From the NCBI RefSeq assembly GCF_000007345.1, contig NC_003552.1, forward strand, positions 1,302,001-1,366,000: a stretch of 64,000 nucleotides of DNA. The letters are read 5' to 3'. The notes beneath the pieces are model-generated. The model had not been told where the DNA came from. It saw only the letters and a program-made list of their open reading frames with translations, and did no database searches. Both the position numbers and the translations under genes were made by a program. Origin of the DNA: Methanosarcina acetivorans C2A. GTDB taxonomy: Archaea; Halobacteriota; Methanosarcinia; Methanosarcinales; Methanosarcinaceae. This document shows positions 1-8,050 of this stretch, one piece after another (positions within the stretch are counted from its first letter, which is position 1; every line of letters starts with the position of its first letter).

Positions 1-288
1 GGCGCTGATTTTCAACCGAAACGACAAAAAATAACGATAAAGGATATTTAAATGTTAAAATGTGCTTGCTGCTGAATATAGGTTCCATGATTAAGTTTTT
101 CGATTGCAGAGTTTATATCAAGAATTGATACTTCTCCAAGCTGCGTTTTTTCAGTCTTTTTGCTGTATCCGTTTCTGTAATTTTTCGCTTCTTTTTCATC
201 GAAATCGGCCTTGTGTTCCTGTTTGTTATACCCTAGTTCAGTTTCCAGTTCAGCTTCCTGTTACAGCCCCTTTTACAAATTCTTTTCT

Positions 289-1281
289 TTACCTTTCCGG
301 TTGATGTTCATCAATAGTACTCTTCTCAATTAATGACTGTTTATTCTCATTTAATTCTTTCATTTCTCTTTTTACATTCTTATGCCATTCATATATAGTA
401 CAACAAATACTTTCTACTTGGCCATGAAGGTTTTGGGATCTATTTTGGGCCTCATTTATCCTTGATTGAACAATCAAGTCTACTACTAATCCATCAAAGG
501 CATAGTCGGCAAATGTAGCTAATCCTCCAATATTTATCTTAACTTCATCAGGATCAATTTTTTTTATATCTCCAAGTTCTCTCTGCAGGCTGTTTAGATT
601 TTTCTGTACAGCAGCAATCTGCTCCCTTGCATCCCCTATCCTGGAGTGTTTGATAGCAGTTGTTATTAAACCGCCGCCAAGTATGTCCACTTTCCCCCAA
701 TTATCGGCGCTCTTAAGGGTTTCCATCAGTTGATTCAAAGAGGATATAACATTTTGGGCAGCATATTCAGCCTCCCTTAATTCTTTTTCTTCGGCTGCCA
801 GCCTGCCCTTTTCTTCAGCAATATATAGCAGTTTCTGTGAGGTTTCCCCAGGCTGTCCTTTTAATACTTCTTCTTTCTCTCGCAGCAACTGTCCGTATTC
901 ACTTTCTATATCATAGAACGATTTCTTTCTTTGCCCCAATAGCGAATTTATTTCCTTTTCCAGTTCTTCAATAACTTTTTCAGAAGCTTCATATTTTAAT
1001 TGTGCTGCCCAATACTCCTGGCGTTCTTTTTTTATTTTCTTGTCTTTAGTTCCTTTAATTTTAGCTATAATCAGAGTAATACTGGGCTTCTCCAGATTTT
1101 CTACATCATTTTTTTCTTTTGTTAGTTCTTTTGCCAGTTTTTTGCTATCCGTTTGAGCTGTTTTAAGTTGCTGTCTCGCAACCGCAAGTTTACTCTCCAG
1201 CTTTTGAGCAACCTCCATTTCATGCCGGGCTAAACGCAGGCGCTTTTCTAAATCTTTGCGCGAAACTAAATCTTCATCCAT
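289..1281 (-). CDS. Hypothetical coiled-coil protein
   Basis: The predicted protein has 330 residues with no signal peptide or membrane segment. It is rich in Glu, Lys, Leu and Gln and reads as long coiled coil over about residues 5-190 and again at 270-325. A glycine-bearing stretch near residues 205-225 (around VDILGGGLITTAIKHSRIGD) breaks the helix pattern and is the only part that looks like a conserved core. The start is an ATG preceded by GGGGAT at a good ribosome-binding distance. It stands alone, with mobile-element debris downstream of its start. I do not recognise the family; a scaffold or tethering role is only a guess from the coiled coil. Confidence 0.7.
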   Translation of the reverse strand: MDEDLVSRKDLEKRLRLARHEMEVAQKLESKLAVARQQLKTAQTDSKKLAKELTKEKNDVENLEKPSITLIIAKIKGTKDKKIKKERQEYWAAQLKYEASEKVIEELEKEINSLLGQRKKSFYDIESEYGQLLREKEEVLKGQPGETSQKLLYIAEEKGRLAAEEKELREAEYAAQNVISSLNQLMETLKSADNWGKVDILGGGLITTAIKHSRIGDAREQIAAVQKNLNSLQRELGDIKKIDPDEVKINIGGLATFADYAFDGLVVDLIVQSRINEAQNRSQNLHGQVESICCTIYEWHKNVKREMKELNENKQSLIEKSTIDEHQPER

Positions 1282-1439
1282 ACTTTAATCCCCATAACTT
1301 AAATTAAATGACAATATATTTGCTGAAAATCCCCCTTGAAACAAGTCACAAAACAAAATATGAAGAAAGGGGGGTTATCCTGTTAACTATATTATATACT
1401 ATTGTCAATACATTTACATATTTTATACTTTATATGAAG

Positions 1440-1801
1440 AAGCGTAAAACCCCTGAGGCTTTAAGCTCAGGGGGTATAAGCGTCAACTTCTCAACATTCT
1501 CTTGATATTGATTCTGCAAATAAGTTTGTATTCTTAACTATATTATAATATTTAATACTGTCACCACAACCAAAATGCGAAAACCAAGCTGAGGAGTTGG
1601 ATAACAGGGTATCCTCATACCTGAAGGGATCGGGAACGCCAAGCCGGAGAAAACCGGAAGCTGAAAAGCATCTCAAGTATAATCTCACGTTCATATTCTG
1701 TTTCACCTTTGGAACGAGGGGCAGAGCCTGTACGACTCGCTAACATTGGTTGGGGGGATGACTCAGGAAGCCGCTAAATCTTTAGTTTAGCGGTAGTTCA
1801 C
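1440..1801 (+). mobile_element. Decayed IS200/IS605-type element with TnpB tail
   Basis: Two imperfect-palindrome ends of the type used by IS200/IS605 transposons bound this stretch: a left hairpin (CCCCTGAG 1450-1457 with CTCAGGGG 1466-1473) and a right hairpin (CCGCTAAA 1771-1778 with TTTAGCGG 1786-1793) followed by TAGTTCAC, the usual right terminus. Just before the right hairpin an open frame ends in the residues GMTQEAAKSLV and a stop at 1788-1790, which resembles the C-terminus of TnpB proteins. No tnpA and no TnpB catalytic part remain, so it is a deletion derivative. The region overlapping the TnpB tail and right end is where such elements encode their guide (omega) RNA. Confidence 0.6.
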
Positions 1802-1854
1802 AACAGGTTTGAATTTCCTATGCTCATACATTTGCGCTGTTCCACCCTATTTTT

Positions 1855-2091
1855 TTAATGAATATCTCCTGTTCCGGCTTCCAATGTAGTCTTGTAATAC
1901 CAGCATTTAAAATTGATAATTTTCATAGTTTTTTTCAGTTCTTCCATTTGAGCACTTACAACTGCCTTCCGTTCCACAAACATGTCATGGCGCTGCTGCA
2001 AGGTGCAATCTCCCTGGGAGCACCAATCAATGAAATACTTGATGTCTTTAAGGGGCATTCCGTAGATTTCGGACTCTGTGATAAATTGCAT
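1855..2091 (-). pseudogene. MerR-family regulator, C-terminal fragment
   Basis: This 78-residue frame matches the second half of MerR-type regulators: GMPLKDIKYFIDWC, then QQRHDMFVERK, a dimerisation helix (AQMEELKKTM) and the KCWYYKT...EAGT tail common in this family. The N-terminal winged-helix DNA-binding half is missing. Immediately upstream on the same strand the frame runs into transposase-like sequence, so the gene appears to have been cut by an insertion or deletion. It is unlikely to bind DNA. Confidence 0.6.
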
Positions 2092-2105
2092 TCAGCAAAA
2101 GGGCA

Positions 2106-2412
2106 AAGGGTTTTCATTAGTTCTTGAAGGGGAATCTCTTCATTCGATTTGATCAGTTCATCCATGTTTAGTTTATTAAGGTGGTATCGCAGGGATGTTT
2201 CACAAGCAACATCCTGATACTGTGTTGAGACTGTATGAACAGAATTCCTGTTAACTGCCATACTTACGACAGTACGAAAAATGTCTTCACTTGTAAGAGA
2301 ATCATTGATCTTTATAGTTACATGGTCATTGAGGGGTCTTAATACGGTATCAATGCATTCTTTTGATTTTAATTCAATTTTAGGGCTATAGCCGGGATTA
2401 TACGATGAATGA
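2106..2412 (-). pseudogene. ISH3-type transposase, N-terminal fragment
   Basis: Read on the minus strand, about 100 residues run from SYNPGYSPKIELK through LTSEDIFRTVVSMAVNR and ETSLRYHLNKLNMDELI before homology stops near LQELMKTL. This is the N-terminal, pre-catalytic part of the ISH3-like transposases common in Methanosarcina (recognised by pattern, not by search). The DDE catalytic part is absent; the frame instead runs into the MerR fragment. No start codon fits the upstream end, so both ends are broken. Confidence 0.5.
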
Positions 2413-2759
2413 GATATATGGTGGCGTTTTCATCATATAATGATAACGGAGGAACTTGTTTATGAGGAAATGAAAATTAGTGAAGTACTGATATTGTCCA
2501 TGAGTCTGTACAAAAATCGATTCCGAATTTAAAACGAAAATTTCATTATATATGCAGGTGAAACTAACTTTTATTCCTAGTCTGGAACTGAATCAGACTG
2601 TAAGCTGAGATATATGAAATTCGGACTCTCAATTGAGACTGAGTGCAAAACCGATTTGTAATCCGGCAAAACTACCTCCTCGACCGAGGCTTCCGAAGCC
2701 GCCAGGACTGAGTACTGAGCCCGCTAACCTGGACTGAAATTTGGATTTTTAATGGTGTT

Positions 2760-3659
2760 ATGATGGTTGAAAGAGCGAATAAAACGGTATTCATTACTGT
2801 GATAGTTATGCTTCTCTTTTGTGGGGTACCGGGTTGTACCGAATTCGGAAAATCAGCAGATGACTCTGACAACGCAAGTTCAATCGGGCCGGAACCTAAC
2901 TACACAAATTCGATAGGTATGGAGTTCGTGAAGATTCCCTCAGGGGAATTCATGATGGGGCCTATTTATAATACGGGATACGTCAGGACGCCTTCAGGTG
3001 AAATTATAACTGAAGAATATATCGATGAAGATTTGGCAAAGAAAGTTGAGATTAAAAAACCGTTCTATCTGGGTAAATTTGAAGTTACCCAGGGACAGTG
3101 GCGTGAAGTGATGGGCAGCAATCCTTCATATTTTGAAGGGGATGATCTTCCAGTCGAACAGGTATCCTGGGATGAGGTTCAGGAGTTTATCGAAAAACTC
3201 AATGAAATAGAAGGTACCGATAAATATCGTCTGCCATCGGAAGCTGAATGGGAGTATGCCTGCAAGGCCGGGACAACAACCAGATACTCTTTTGGAGACG
3301 ATGAAGCAAAATTTGGGGATTATGCGTGGTATGTGCCAAATTCCGATTGTAAAACTCATCCTGTAGGGCAAAAGGAGCCAAATCCCTGGGGTCTTTATGA
3401 CATGCATGGAAATGTCATGGAATGGGTTAATGAAAGTGACACGCATGGGAGTGTTATGGAATGGATTAATGAGAATATTCTGGAACGGGATAAAGACGGG
3501 GAGGATGAAAGTAGTGTTTTCCGTAGGATTCGAGGAGGCGGCTTTCAAGATGGAGGTGGCCTTAATGTTTATAGAATTCAGAACTGTGGGTATGCTGGCA
3601 AAGGCTACTCCGATCTCGACCGCAACGATCTTGGTTTTCGAGTCCTGAGGGAAATTTAA
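2760..3659 (+). CDS. Formylglycine-generating-enzyme-like (SUMF1-type) lipoprotein
   Basis: The 299-residue protein starts with a short signal peptide and a lipobox-like end (FCGVPGC, Cys26), so it is probably an outward-facing lipoprotein. Residues ~50-299 form an FGE-sulfatase/SUMF1 fold: IGMEFVKIPSGEFMMG, FEVTQGQWREVMG, LPVEQVSWDEVQEFI, YRLPSEAEWEYACKAG, NPWGLYDMHGNVMEW and the closing GFRVLREI are all family hallmarks. In true FGE two cysteines and copper oxidise a sulfatase Cys; many homologues in prokaryotes lack that role, and no sulfatase is nearby. The HGNVMEW(V/I)NE block occurs twice in tandem around residues 218-240, which is odd. Two in-frame ATGs (2760, 2763) are possible starts. 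Confidence 0.8.
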   Translation: MMVERANKTVFITVIVMLLFCGVPGCTEFGKSADDSDNASSIGPEPNYTNSIGMEFVKIPSGEFMMGPIYNTGYVRTPSGEIITEEYIDEDLAKKVEIKKPFYLGKFEVTQGQWREVMGSNPSYFEGDDLPVEQVSWDEVQEFIEKLNEIEGTDKYRLPSEAEWEYACKAGTTTRYSFGDDEAKFGDYAWYVPNSDCKTHPVGQKEPNPWGLYDMHGNVMEWVNESDTHGSVMEWINENILERDKDGEDESSVFRRIRGGGFQDGGGLNVYRIQNCGYAGKGYSDLDRNDLGFRVLREI

Positions 3660-4087
3660 GCATCTTCTACTTTATCTGCTTAGAGAAGCTAAAAGGTGAA
3701 AAATTTTTAATGAATCCGTTGCAGTAATAACGTTTATGCCAGGAGAGGCAGATAATTGCGCAGGGTCCGCATTTTAGAAGGTCCGGGACTTGAAGTTATC
3801 GAGCATTGAAAATGGCTTTCCTCCTTAACATCTCTTTATGTTTCCAGATTGAAAACCCCACTACCAAATTTTGAGTAAATAGTATAACTTATATATACAT
3901 CGAAACTTATTAACCTGAAAACCCTGCGTAAACAATTTAAATAGGGCTCTCCTTAGAGCTTGTTTATTTGTGCGTTATGTTTTATCAGGTTTCATTTTCT
4001 TGGATTCGTTCTTAATTTGAAGGAATCGTAAAATCATAATCAAAATTTCAGAATTAACATTTATCGAACCTTAATGGTGAGGACAAC
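3660..4087. other. Intergenic spacer with promoter-like boxes
   Basis: No open frame of note is seen. TATA-like boxes ending CTTATATATA (about 3889-3898) and a TTTAAATAG (about 3938-3946) lie upstream of the EMC3-like gene and may start its transcript, giving a leader of more than 100 bases. Confidence 0.35.
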
Positions 4088-4708
4088 TTGGTTTCGGAGA
4101 CATTAAAAAAGCAAATTGACCGGTTCCTGCTGGCCTTTGGTTTTTCCCTCATGTTCGGGATAATGATCCTTGGACAGGAATTCAGGCAATCTATGGGAGA
4201 AGCGGTAGGGGTGATAATGGATCCCGTACTTTCTCTGGTCGGACAGGAAAATTTCCATCTGATCCTTTTGGTAATGGCGATTATCACTGCCCTCTATGCA
4301 TCCCTTATACAGAAATACACTATCGACTGGGAACTCATGCGAAATACCCAGGAGCGCATGAAGGTCTTTCAGAAGGAGTTTAGGGAGGCACAGCTTTCCC
4401 AGAACACCTATATGCTGAAAAAGCTTGAAGACCAGCGTAAGGAGATGATGGAAGACCAGATGAAGATGTCAAAGCAGCAGTTCAAGCCCATGGCTTACAT
4501 CAGTATTATCTCCCTGCCTCTCTTCATGTGGGCTTACTATTTCATAAGCGGGCACGGGAATGCCACCATGGTATTTCCTTTCTGGGGCGAACAGCTGCTT
4601 ACGACTCCGGTTTTTGGTCCCTTCCAGCACTGGATCTACTGGTACTTTATCTCCTCTCTCGGGGTCAGCCAGCTTATCAGGAAGGGCCTTAATATCGGTG
4701 GGGTCTGA
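4088..4708 (+). CDS. DUF106/EMC3-like membrane insertase homologue
   Basis: The 206-residue protein has a hydrophobic segment near residues 12-32, another at ~57-75, a long charged amphipathic region (~80-135, rich in Gln, Glu, Lys and Met) and two more membrane segments at ~138-157 and ~182-198. This topology is that of archaeal DUF106 proteins, members of the Oxa1/YidC superfamily related to eukaryotic EMC3/TMCO1, which help insert membrane proteins. The start is a TTG at 4088 after GGTGAGGA; no ATG fits better. It overlaps the cytidylate kinase start by one base, so they are one operon, as is usual in archaea next to secY/ribosomal genes. Confidence 0.85.
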   Translation: MVSETLKKQIDRFLLAFGFSLMFGIMILGQEFRQSMGEAVGVIMDPVLSLVGQENFHLILLVMAIITALYASLIQKYTIDWELMRNTQERMKVFQKEFREAQLSQNTYMLKKLEDQRKEMMEDQMKMSKQQFKPMAYISIISLPLFMWAYYFISGHGNATMVFPFWGEQLLTTPVFGPFQHWIYWYFISSLGVSQLIRKGLNIGGV

Positions 4709-5250
4709 TGCAGATCACAGTGAGCGGGCTTCCCGGAAGCGGGACAACAACCCTCTCAAGGCTCCTGTCTGATTACTATGAGCTCGAGCTGATTTCTTCC
4801 GGAGAAATTTTCAGGAGGATGGCAAAGGAGAGAGGAATGAGCCTGGCAGATTTCGGAGCTATGGCTGAAAAAGACCCCTCAATTGACCTTGATATCGACA
4901 AAAACCAGAAATCCATCATCCACACCCAGGACGATCTCGTTCTCGAAAGCCGGCTTGCAGGTCACATGGCCAAAGGAGTGCCCAATGTGCTTAAAATCTG
5001 GATAAAGGCCCCCCTGCTGACAAGAGTTAAGCGCATCCAGAGGCGTGAGAAAACAATTTCCTTTGACGAAGAACTGGCAAAAACAGTTGAAAGGGAAAAG
5101 TCCGAAGCCCTTCGCTATAAGAACTACTACGGGATTGACATCACGGACCTGTCAATTTACGACATCGTTATCGATTCTGAAAAATGGAACCAGTACCAGA
5201 CTCTTGATATCCTCAGGGTCGCTATTGATGCTCTTGTCGGACCGGAGTGA
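4708..5250 (+). CDS. cmk: Cytidylate kinase
   Basis: A 180-residue P-loop kinase: the Walker A motif GLPGSGTTTLSRLL is at residues ~6-19, followed by SSGEIFRRMAKERGMSLADF, which is typical of archaeal CMP kinase (short type). The LID-like region with RVKRIQRREK lies near residue 110. It phosphorylates CMP/dCMP with ATP for nucleotide synthesis. The ATG shares its A with the TGA of the preceding EMC3-like gene, and the cbf5 gene follows after a repeat-bearing spacer. Gene order (DUF106, cmk, cbf5) supports the assignment. Confidence 0.92.
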   Translation: MQITVSGLPGSGTTTLSRLLSDYYELELISSGEIFRRMAKERGMSLADFGAMAEKDPSIDLDIDKNQKSIIHTQDDLVLESRLAGHMAKGVPNVLKIWIKAPLLTRVKRIQRREKTISFDEELAKTVEREKSEALRYKNYYGIDITDLSIYDIVIDSEKWNQYQTLDILRVAIDALVGPE

Positions 5251-5392
5251 TTTTTCTCCCGGTCCGATTATTTTCGGGACATTTTTCTCGGGCAGATTTT
5301 TAAGCAGGCGCAGGGTTTTATCTGCAAACCCTGATACTATGGATATCCATACTGAGAATTTCAACTGAAAATCCCAGCTTGATCTCATAACT

Positions 5393-5468
5393 TGATCTTT
5401 CAACTGATATCCCTACTGAGAATCTCAACTTGATCTTTCAACTGATATCCCTACTGAGAATCTCAACC
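5393..5468 (+). repeat. 38-bp tandem repeat, two copies
   Basis: Two near-perfect direct copies of a 38-base unit beginning TTGATCTTTCAACTGATATC lie in the spacer between cmk and cbf5, with more degenerate copies on both sides (5340-5392 and 5469-5490). No coding potential is seen. Confidence 0.7.
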
Positions 5469-5562
5469 GGATATCCATACCGGAAATCTATGTGCTTGCT
5501 GGATATCTGCCCACGATATGTGTGCCTGATCCTTAACCAGAACCCAGGAGTTTTGAAAAACC

Positions 5563-6579
5563 ATGTCATCCGCCGGCAAACTGCCATCTGAGATTGAAAG
5601 AACCCTTGTCCGGAAGTCCGGCGCCTGGACAAATCCGGTCTACGGCTGTGCTCCGGAAAAGCGCCCTATCCTCGAATATATCGAAAAAGGAGTGGTGAAC
5701 ATCGACAAGCCCAGTGGACCCACAAGCCACGAAGTTGCAGCCTGGGTAAAAGCCATCCTTGGCGTTAATACTGCAGGGCATGCAGGCTCTCTTGACCCGA
5801 AGGTTACAGGGCTTTTACCTACCCTGCTCGGGAAAGCCACAAAAGCCGTGCCTGCCCTGAGACTTTCGGGAAAAGAGTATGTCTGCCACCTGAAGCTTCA
5901 CAGGGCTATGCCTCCGAAGCTTGTCCGCAAGGTCTGCGAGGAATTTACAGGGCCCATTTACCAGATGCCCCCGATCAAGTCCGCTGTTAAACGGGTCATA
6001 AGGGTAAGGACAATCTATTATATCGAGGTGCTCGAAATCGAGGGCATGTCCGTACTCTTCCGCGTTGGCTGTGAGGCAGGAACCTATATCCGGAAACTCT
6101 GCCACGATATCGGGCTTGCTCTGGGCTGTGGCGGACATATGCAGGCCCTCCGCAGGACTAAAGCAGGGCCGTTTACGGAAAAAACCCTTGTCACTCTCCA
6201 TGAGCTGAAAGATGCCTATGTGTTCTGGAAGGAGGACGGGGATGAGTCCGAACTGAGAAGGGTGATTCGGCCAATGGAATCTGCCGTATCCCACCTCCCC
6301 AAAATTATCCTGCGGGACAGTGCAGTGGATGCGGTCTGTTCAGGCGCTTCCCTGGCAGTCCCGGGCATTACGAGCCTGGACTCCAGTCTGGCTGAAGGGG
6401 AACTTGCAGCGCTCTTTACCTTAAAAGGGGAACTCGTTGCGCTTGCAAAAGCTGAAATGAACACTGAAGAGATTCTCAAAGCATCTGCCGGGATTGCAGC
6501 TTCTCCTATCCGCGTGCTTATGGAAGCAGGAACTTACCCGAAGGGCTGGACTAAAAAAGAGGAGAGTGTCCGGCTCTGA
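5563..6579 (+). CDS. truB: tRNA/rRNA pseudouridine synthase Cbf5 (TruB family)
   Basis: The 338-residue protein has the TruB catalytic core: NIDKPSGPTSHEV at ~46-58, the catalytic Asp within AGSLDPKVTGLL near residue 75, and EAGTYIRKLCHDIG at ~170. The C-terminal ~80 residues form a PUA RNA-binding domain (GASLAVPGITSLD...GELVALAKAEM). This is the archaeal Cbf5/dyskerin type, which acts in H/ACA ribonucleoprotein to modify rRNA and can make Psi55 in tRNA. The ATG at 5563 follows a repeat-rich spacer. The tRNA-Ser gene lies just downstream. Confidence 0.93.
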   Translation: MSSAGKLPSEIERTLVRKSGAWTNPVYGCAPEKRPILEYIEKGVVNIDKPSGPTSHEVAAWVKAILGVNTAGHAGSLDPKVTGLLPTLLGKATKAVPALRLSGKEYVCHLKLHRAMPPKLVRKVCEEFTGPIYQMPPIKSAVKRVIRVRTIYYIEVLEIEGMSVLFRVGCEAGTYIRKLCHDIGLALGCGGHMQALRRTKAGPFTEKTLVTLHELKDAYVFWKEDGDESELRRVIRPMESAVSHLPKIILRDSAVDAVCSGASLAVPGITSLDSSLAEGELAALFTLKGELVALAKAEMNTEEILKASAGIAASPIRVLMEAGTYPKGWTKKEESVRL

Positions 6580-6642
6580 CCTTTAAAATTCCTTCTTCCT
6601 GCTTTTTAATTTCTTTCTTCCTTATCTATTCTTAGAATAAGA

Positions 6643-6651
6643 TTTATATAC
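6643..6651 (+). promoter_or_regulatory. TATA box of tRNA-Ser
   Basis: TTTATATAC lies about 40 bases before the mature tRNA-Ser 5' end, preceded by AGAATAAGA, which could serve as the TFB-recognition part. The spacing fits an archaeal promoter with a ~15-base leader. Confidence 0.6.
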
Positions 6652-6691
6652 CACTATTCCGTTATGGTATAAGCCGTGCCATAAGCTCTGT

Positions 6692-6774
6692 GCCGAGGTA
6701 GTCTAGCGGTAGGGCGCAAGCCTGGAAAGCTTGTGGGGCTTAGCCCCTCGGGAGTTCAAATCTCCCCCTCGGCG
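6692..6774 (+). tRNA. tRNA-Ser (GGA)
   Basis: The 83-base gene folds into a class II tRNA: acceptor GCCGAGG (6692-6698) pairs with CCTCGGC (6767-6773), discriminator G at 6774. The anticodon loop CTGGAAA carries GGA. A long variable arm (GTGGGGCTTAGCCCC) is the mark of tRNA-Ser, and the T arm has GTTCAAATC. CCA is not encoded. No intron is seen. Confidence 0.95.
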
Positions 6775-7342
6775 TCATGTTTTCAAGTCTTCTCTAAATT
6801 ACGTTTACAATCCTTTTCTAAATTATGTTTAAGTTTTTTTCTAAATTATGTTTACATCTGTAGCTATTGATAGCCAGGAAGGAATAAGAGAAGAAGTTTT
6901 AATTTTCATACTTCAGACTAACCAATAAATTAAATTTTGGCCTGTTTACATGAAATCGATACCATTTTTCATCCCGTAACCTATCAAACTATTTATTAAC
7001 TTTTGTGGAAATGGAAGCAATTTGTCACGTTTCCTCACTTAACCGAAAACGCATGAAATTGAATTAATTCTTGCTCTTGAGACTGGTAAATCTACATTTT
7101 CCTGGTACTGGTTGCAAATTTGCAACAGATCAGGCTCTCAATAAAAAGAAATAGGATGTGAATAATGAAAAAGTGAATAAAAATCTATAAGCATGGAGTA
7201 GACGGGATTATAAAGGAATTGGGATCGAAAAAAGAAGTTAATCTGACAATGTTAAGGCAAGGACCCCGTTGAAAAATGATCGATTGATTTCAGGCGGGAA
7301 CGAAAGAAATAAACGGAAACAAACAGAGAAGGAATATTGAAA
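6775..7342. other. Spacer with short repeats and a perfect palindrome
   Basis: Three copies of a TCTAAATTA(T/C)GTTTA unit occur between 6793 and 6853. A perfect 16-base palindrome GTTGCAAATTTGCAAC is at 7111-7126, about 220 bases before the ABC transporter genes, and could be an operator. No gene is seen. Confidence 0.45.
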
Positions 7343-8050
7343 ATGAAACTGATCCTGAACGATATCGTGAAAAGCTTTGACAAAAAAGAGGTTTTGCGGG
7401 GTGCAAGCTTTGCCTTTGAAAAGGGGGAAATTTACGGCCTCCTCGGAAGAAACGGCTCAGGCAAAACTACGCTGTTTAATTGCATCAATGAAGATTTGAG
7501 GATTGACGGCGGCTCAATTCTCCTTGAAGAAAACGGAGTGAAGAGAGAGGTTTGTCCGGACGATATCGGATATGTTCTGTCGACGCCGGTTGTTCCGGAG
7601 TTTTTAACAGGTAGGGAATTTTTAAAGTTCTTTCTTGACATCAACGTGAAAAATATTCCGGACATTAAGCCCATTGATGAATATTTCGATTTTATAATGA
7701 TTGGAAGCGAGGATCGCGACAGGCTTTTGAAAGATTATTCCCATGGCATGAAGAACAAGATGCAAATGCTTGTAAACTTCATCGCAAATCCCGGAATTCT
7801 GCTTTTAGACGAGCCACTGACCTCATTTGATGTTGTGGTCGCCGACGAAATGAAGACGCTGCTGCGCCAAATCAAAAAAGACCACATTATTATTTTTTCC
7901 ACTCATATTATGGAGCTTGCGTTGGATTTATGCGACGAGATCGTGATCCTGAGCGGGGGGGTTCTGGAAAAAATGGAAAAGGATGGCCTCAGTAACGAGG
8001 CCTTTAAGGATAGGATTATTCAGGCCCTCAGAAGGGATGAGAGTGATTGA
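7343..8050 (+). CDS. ABC transporter ATP-binding protein
   Basis: A 235-residue ATPase: Walker A GRNGSGKTTLFN (~35-46), a degenerate signature (YSHGMKNK in place of LSGGQ, ~137), Walker B ILLLDEPLTSFD (~155) and a switch His (FSTHIMEL). The ATG at 7343 follows AAGGAA; a TTG two codons earlier is possible. The reading frame ends 14 bases into the permease gene, so the two are translationally coupled. The pair resembles antibiotic/peptide-type ABC-2 exporters of Firmicutes rather than neighbouring archaeal genes; substrate unknown. Confidence 0.85.
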   Translation: MKLILNDIVKSFDKKEVLRGASFAFEKGEIYGLLGRNGSGKTTLFNCINEDLRIDGGSILLEENGVKREVCPDDIGYVLSTPVVPEFLTGREFLKFFLDINVKNIPDIKPIDEYFDFIMIGSEDRDRLLKDYSHGMKNKMQMLVNFIANPGILLLDEPLTSFDVVVADEMKTLLRQIKKDHIIIFSTHIMELALDLCDEIVILSGGVLEKMEKDGLSNEAFKDRIIQALRRDESD

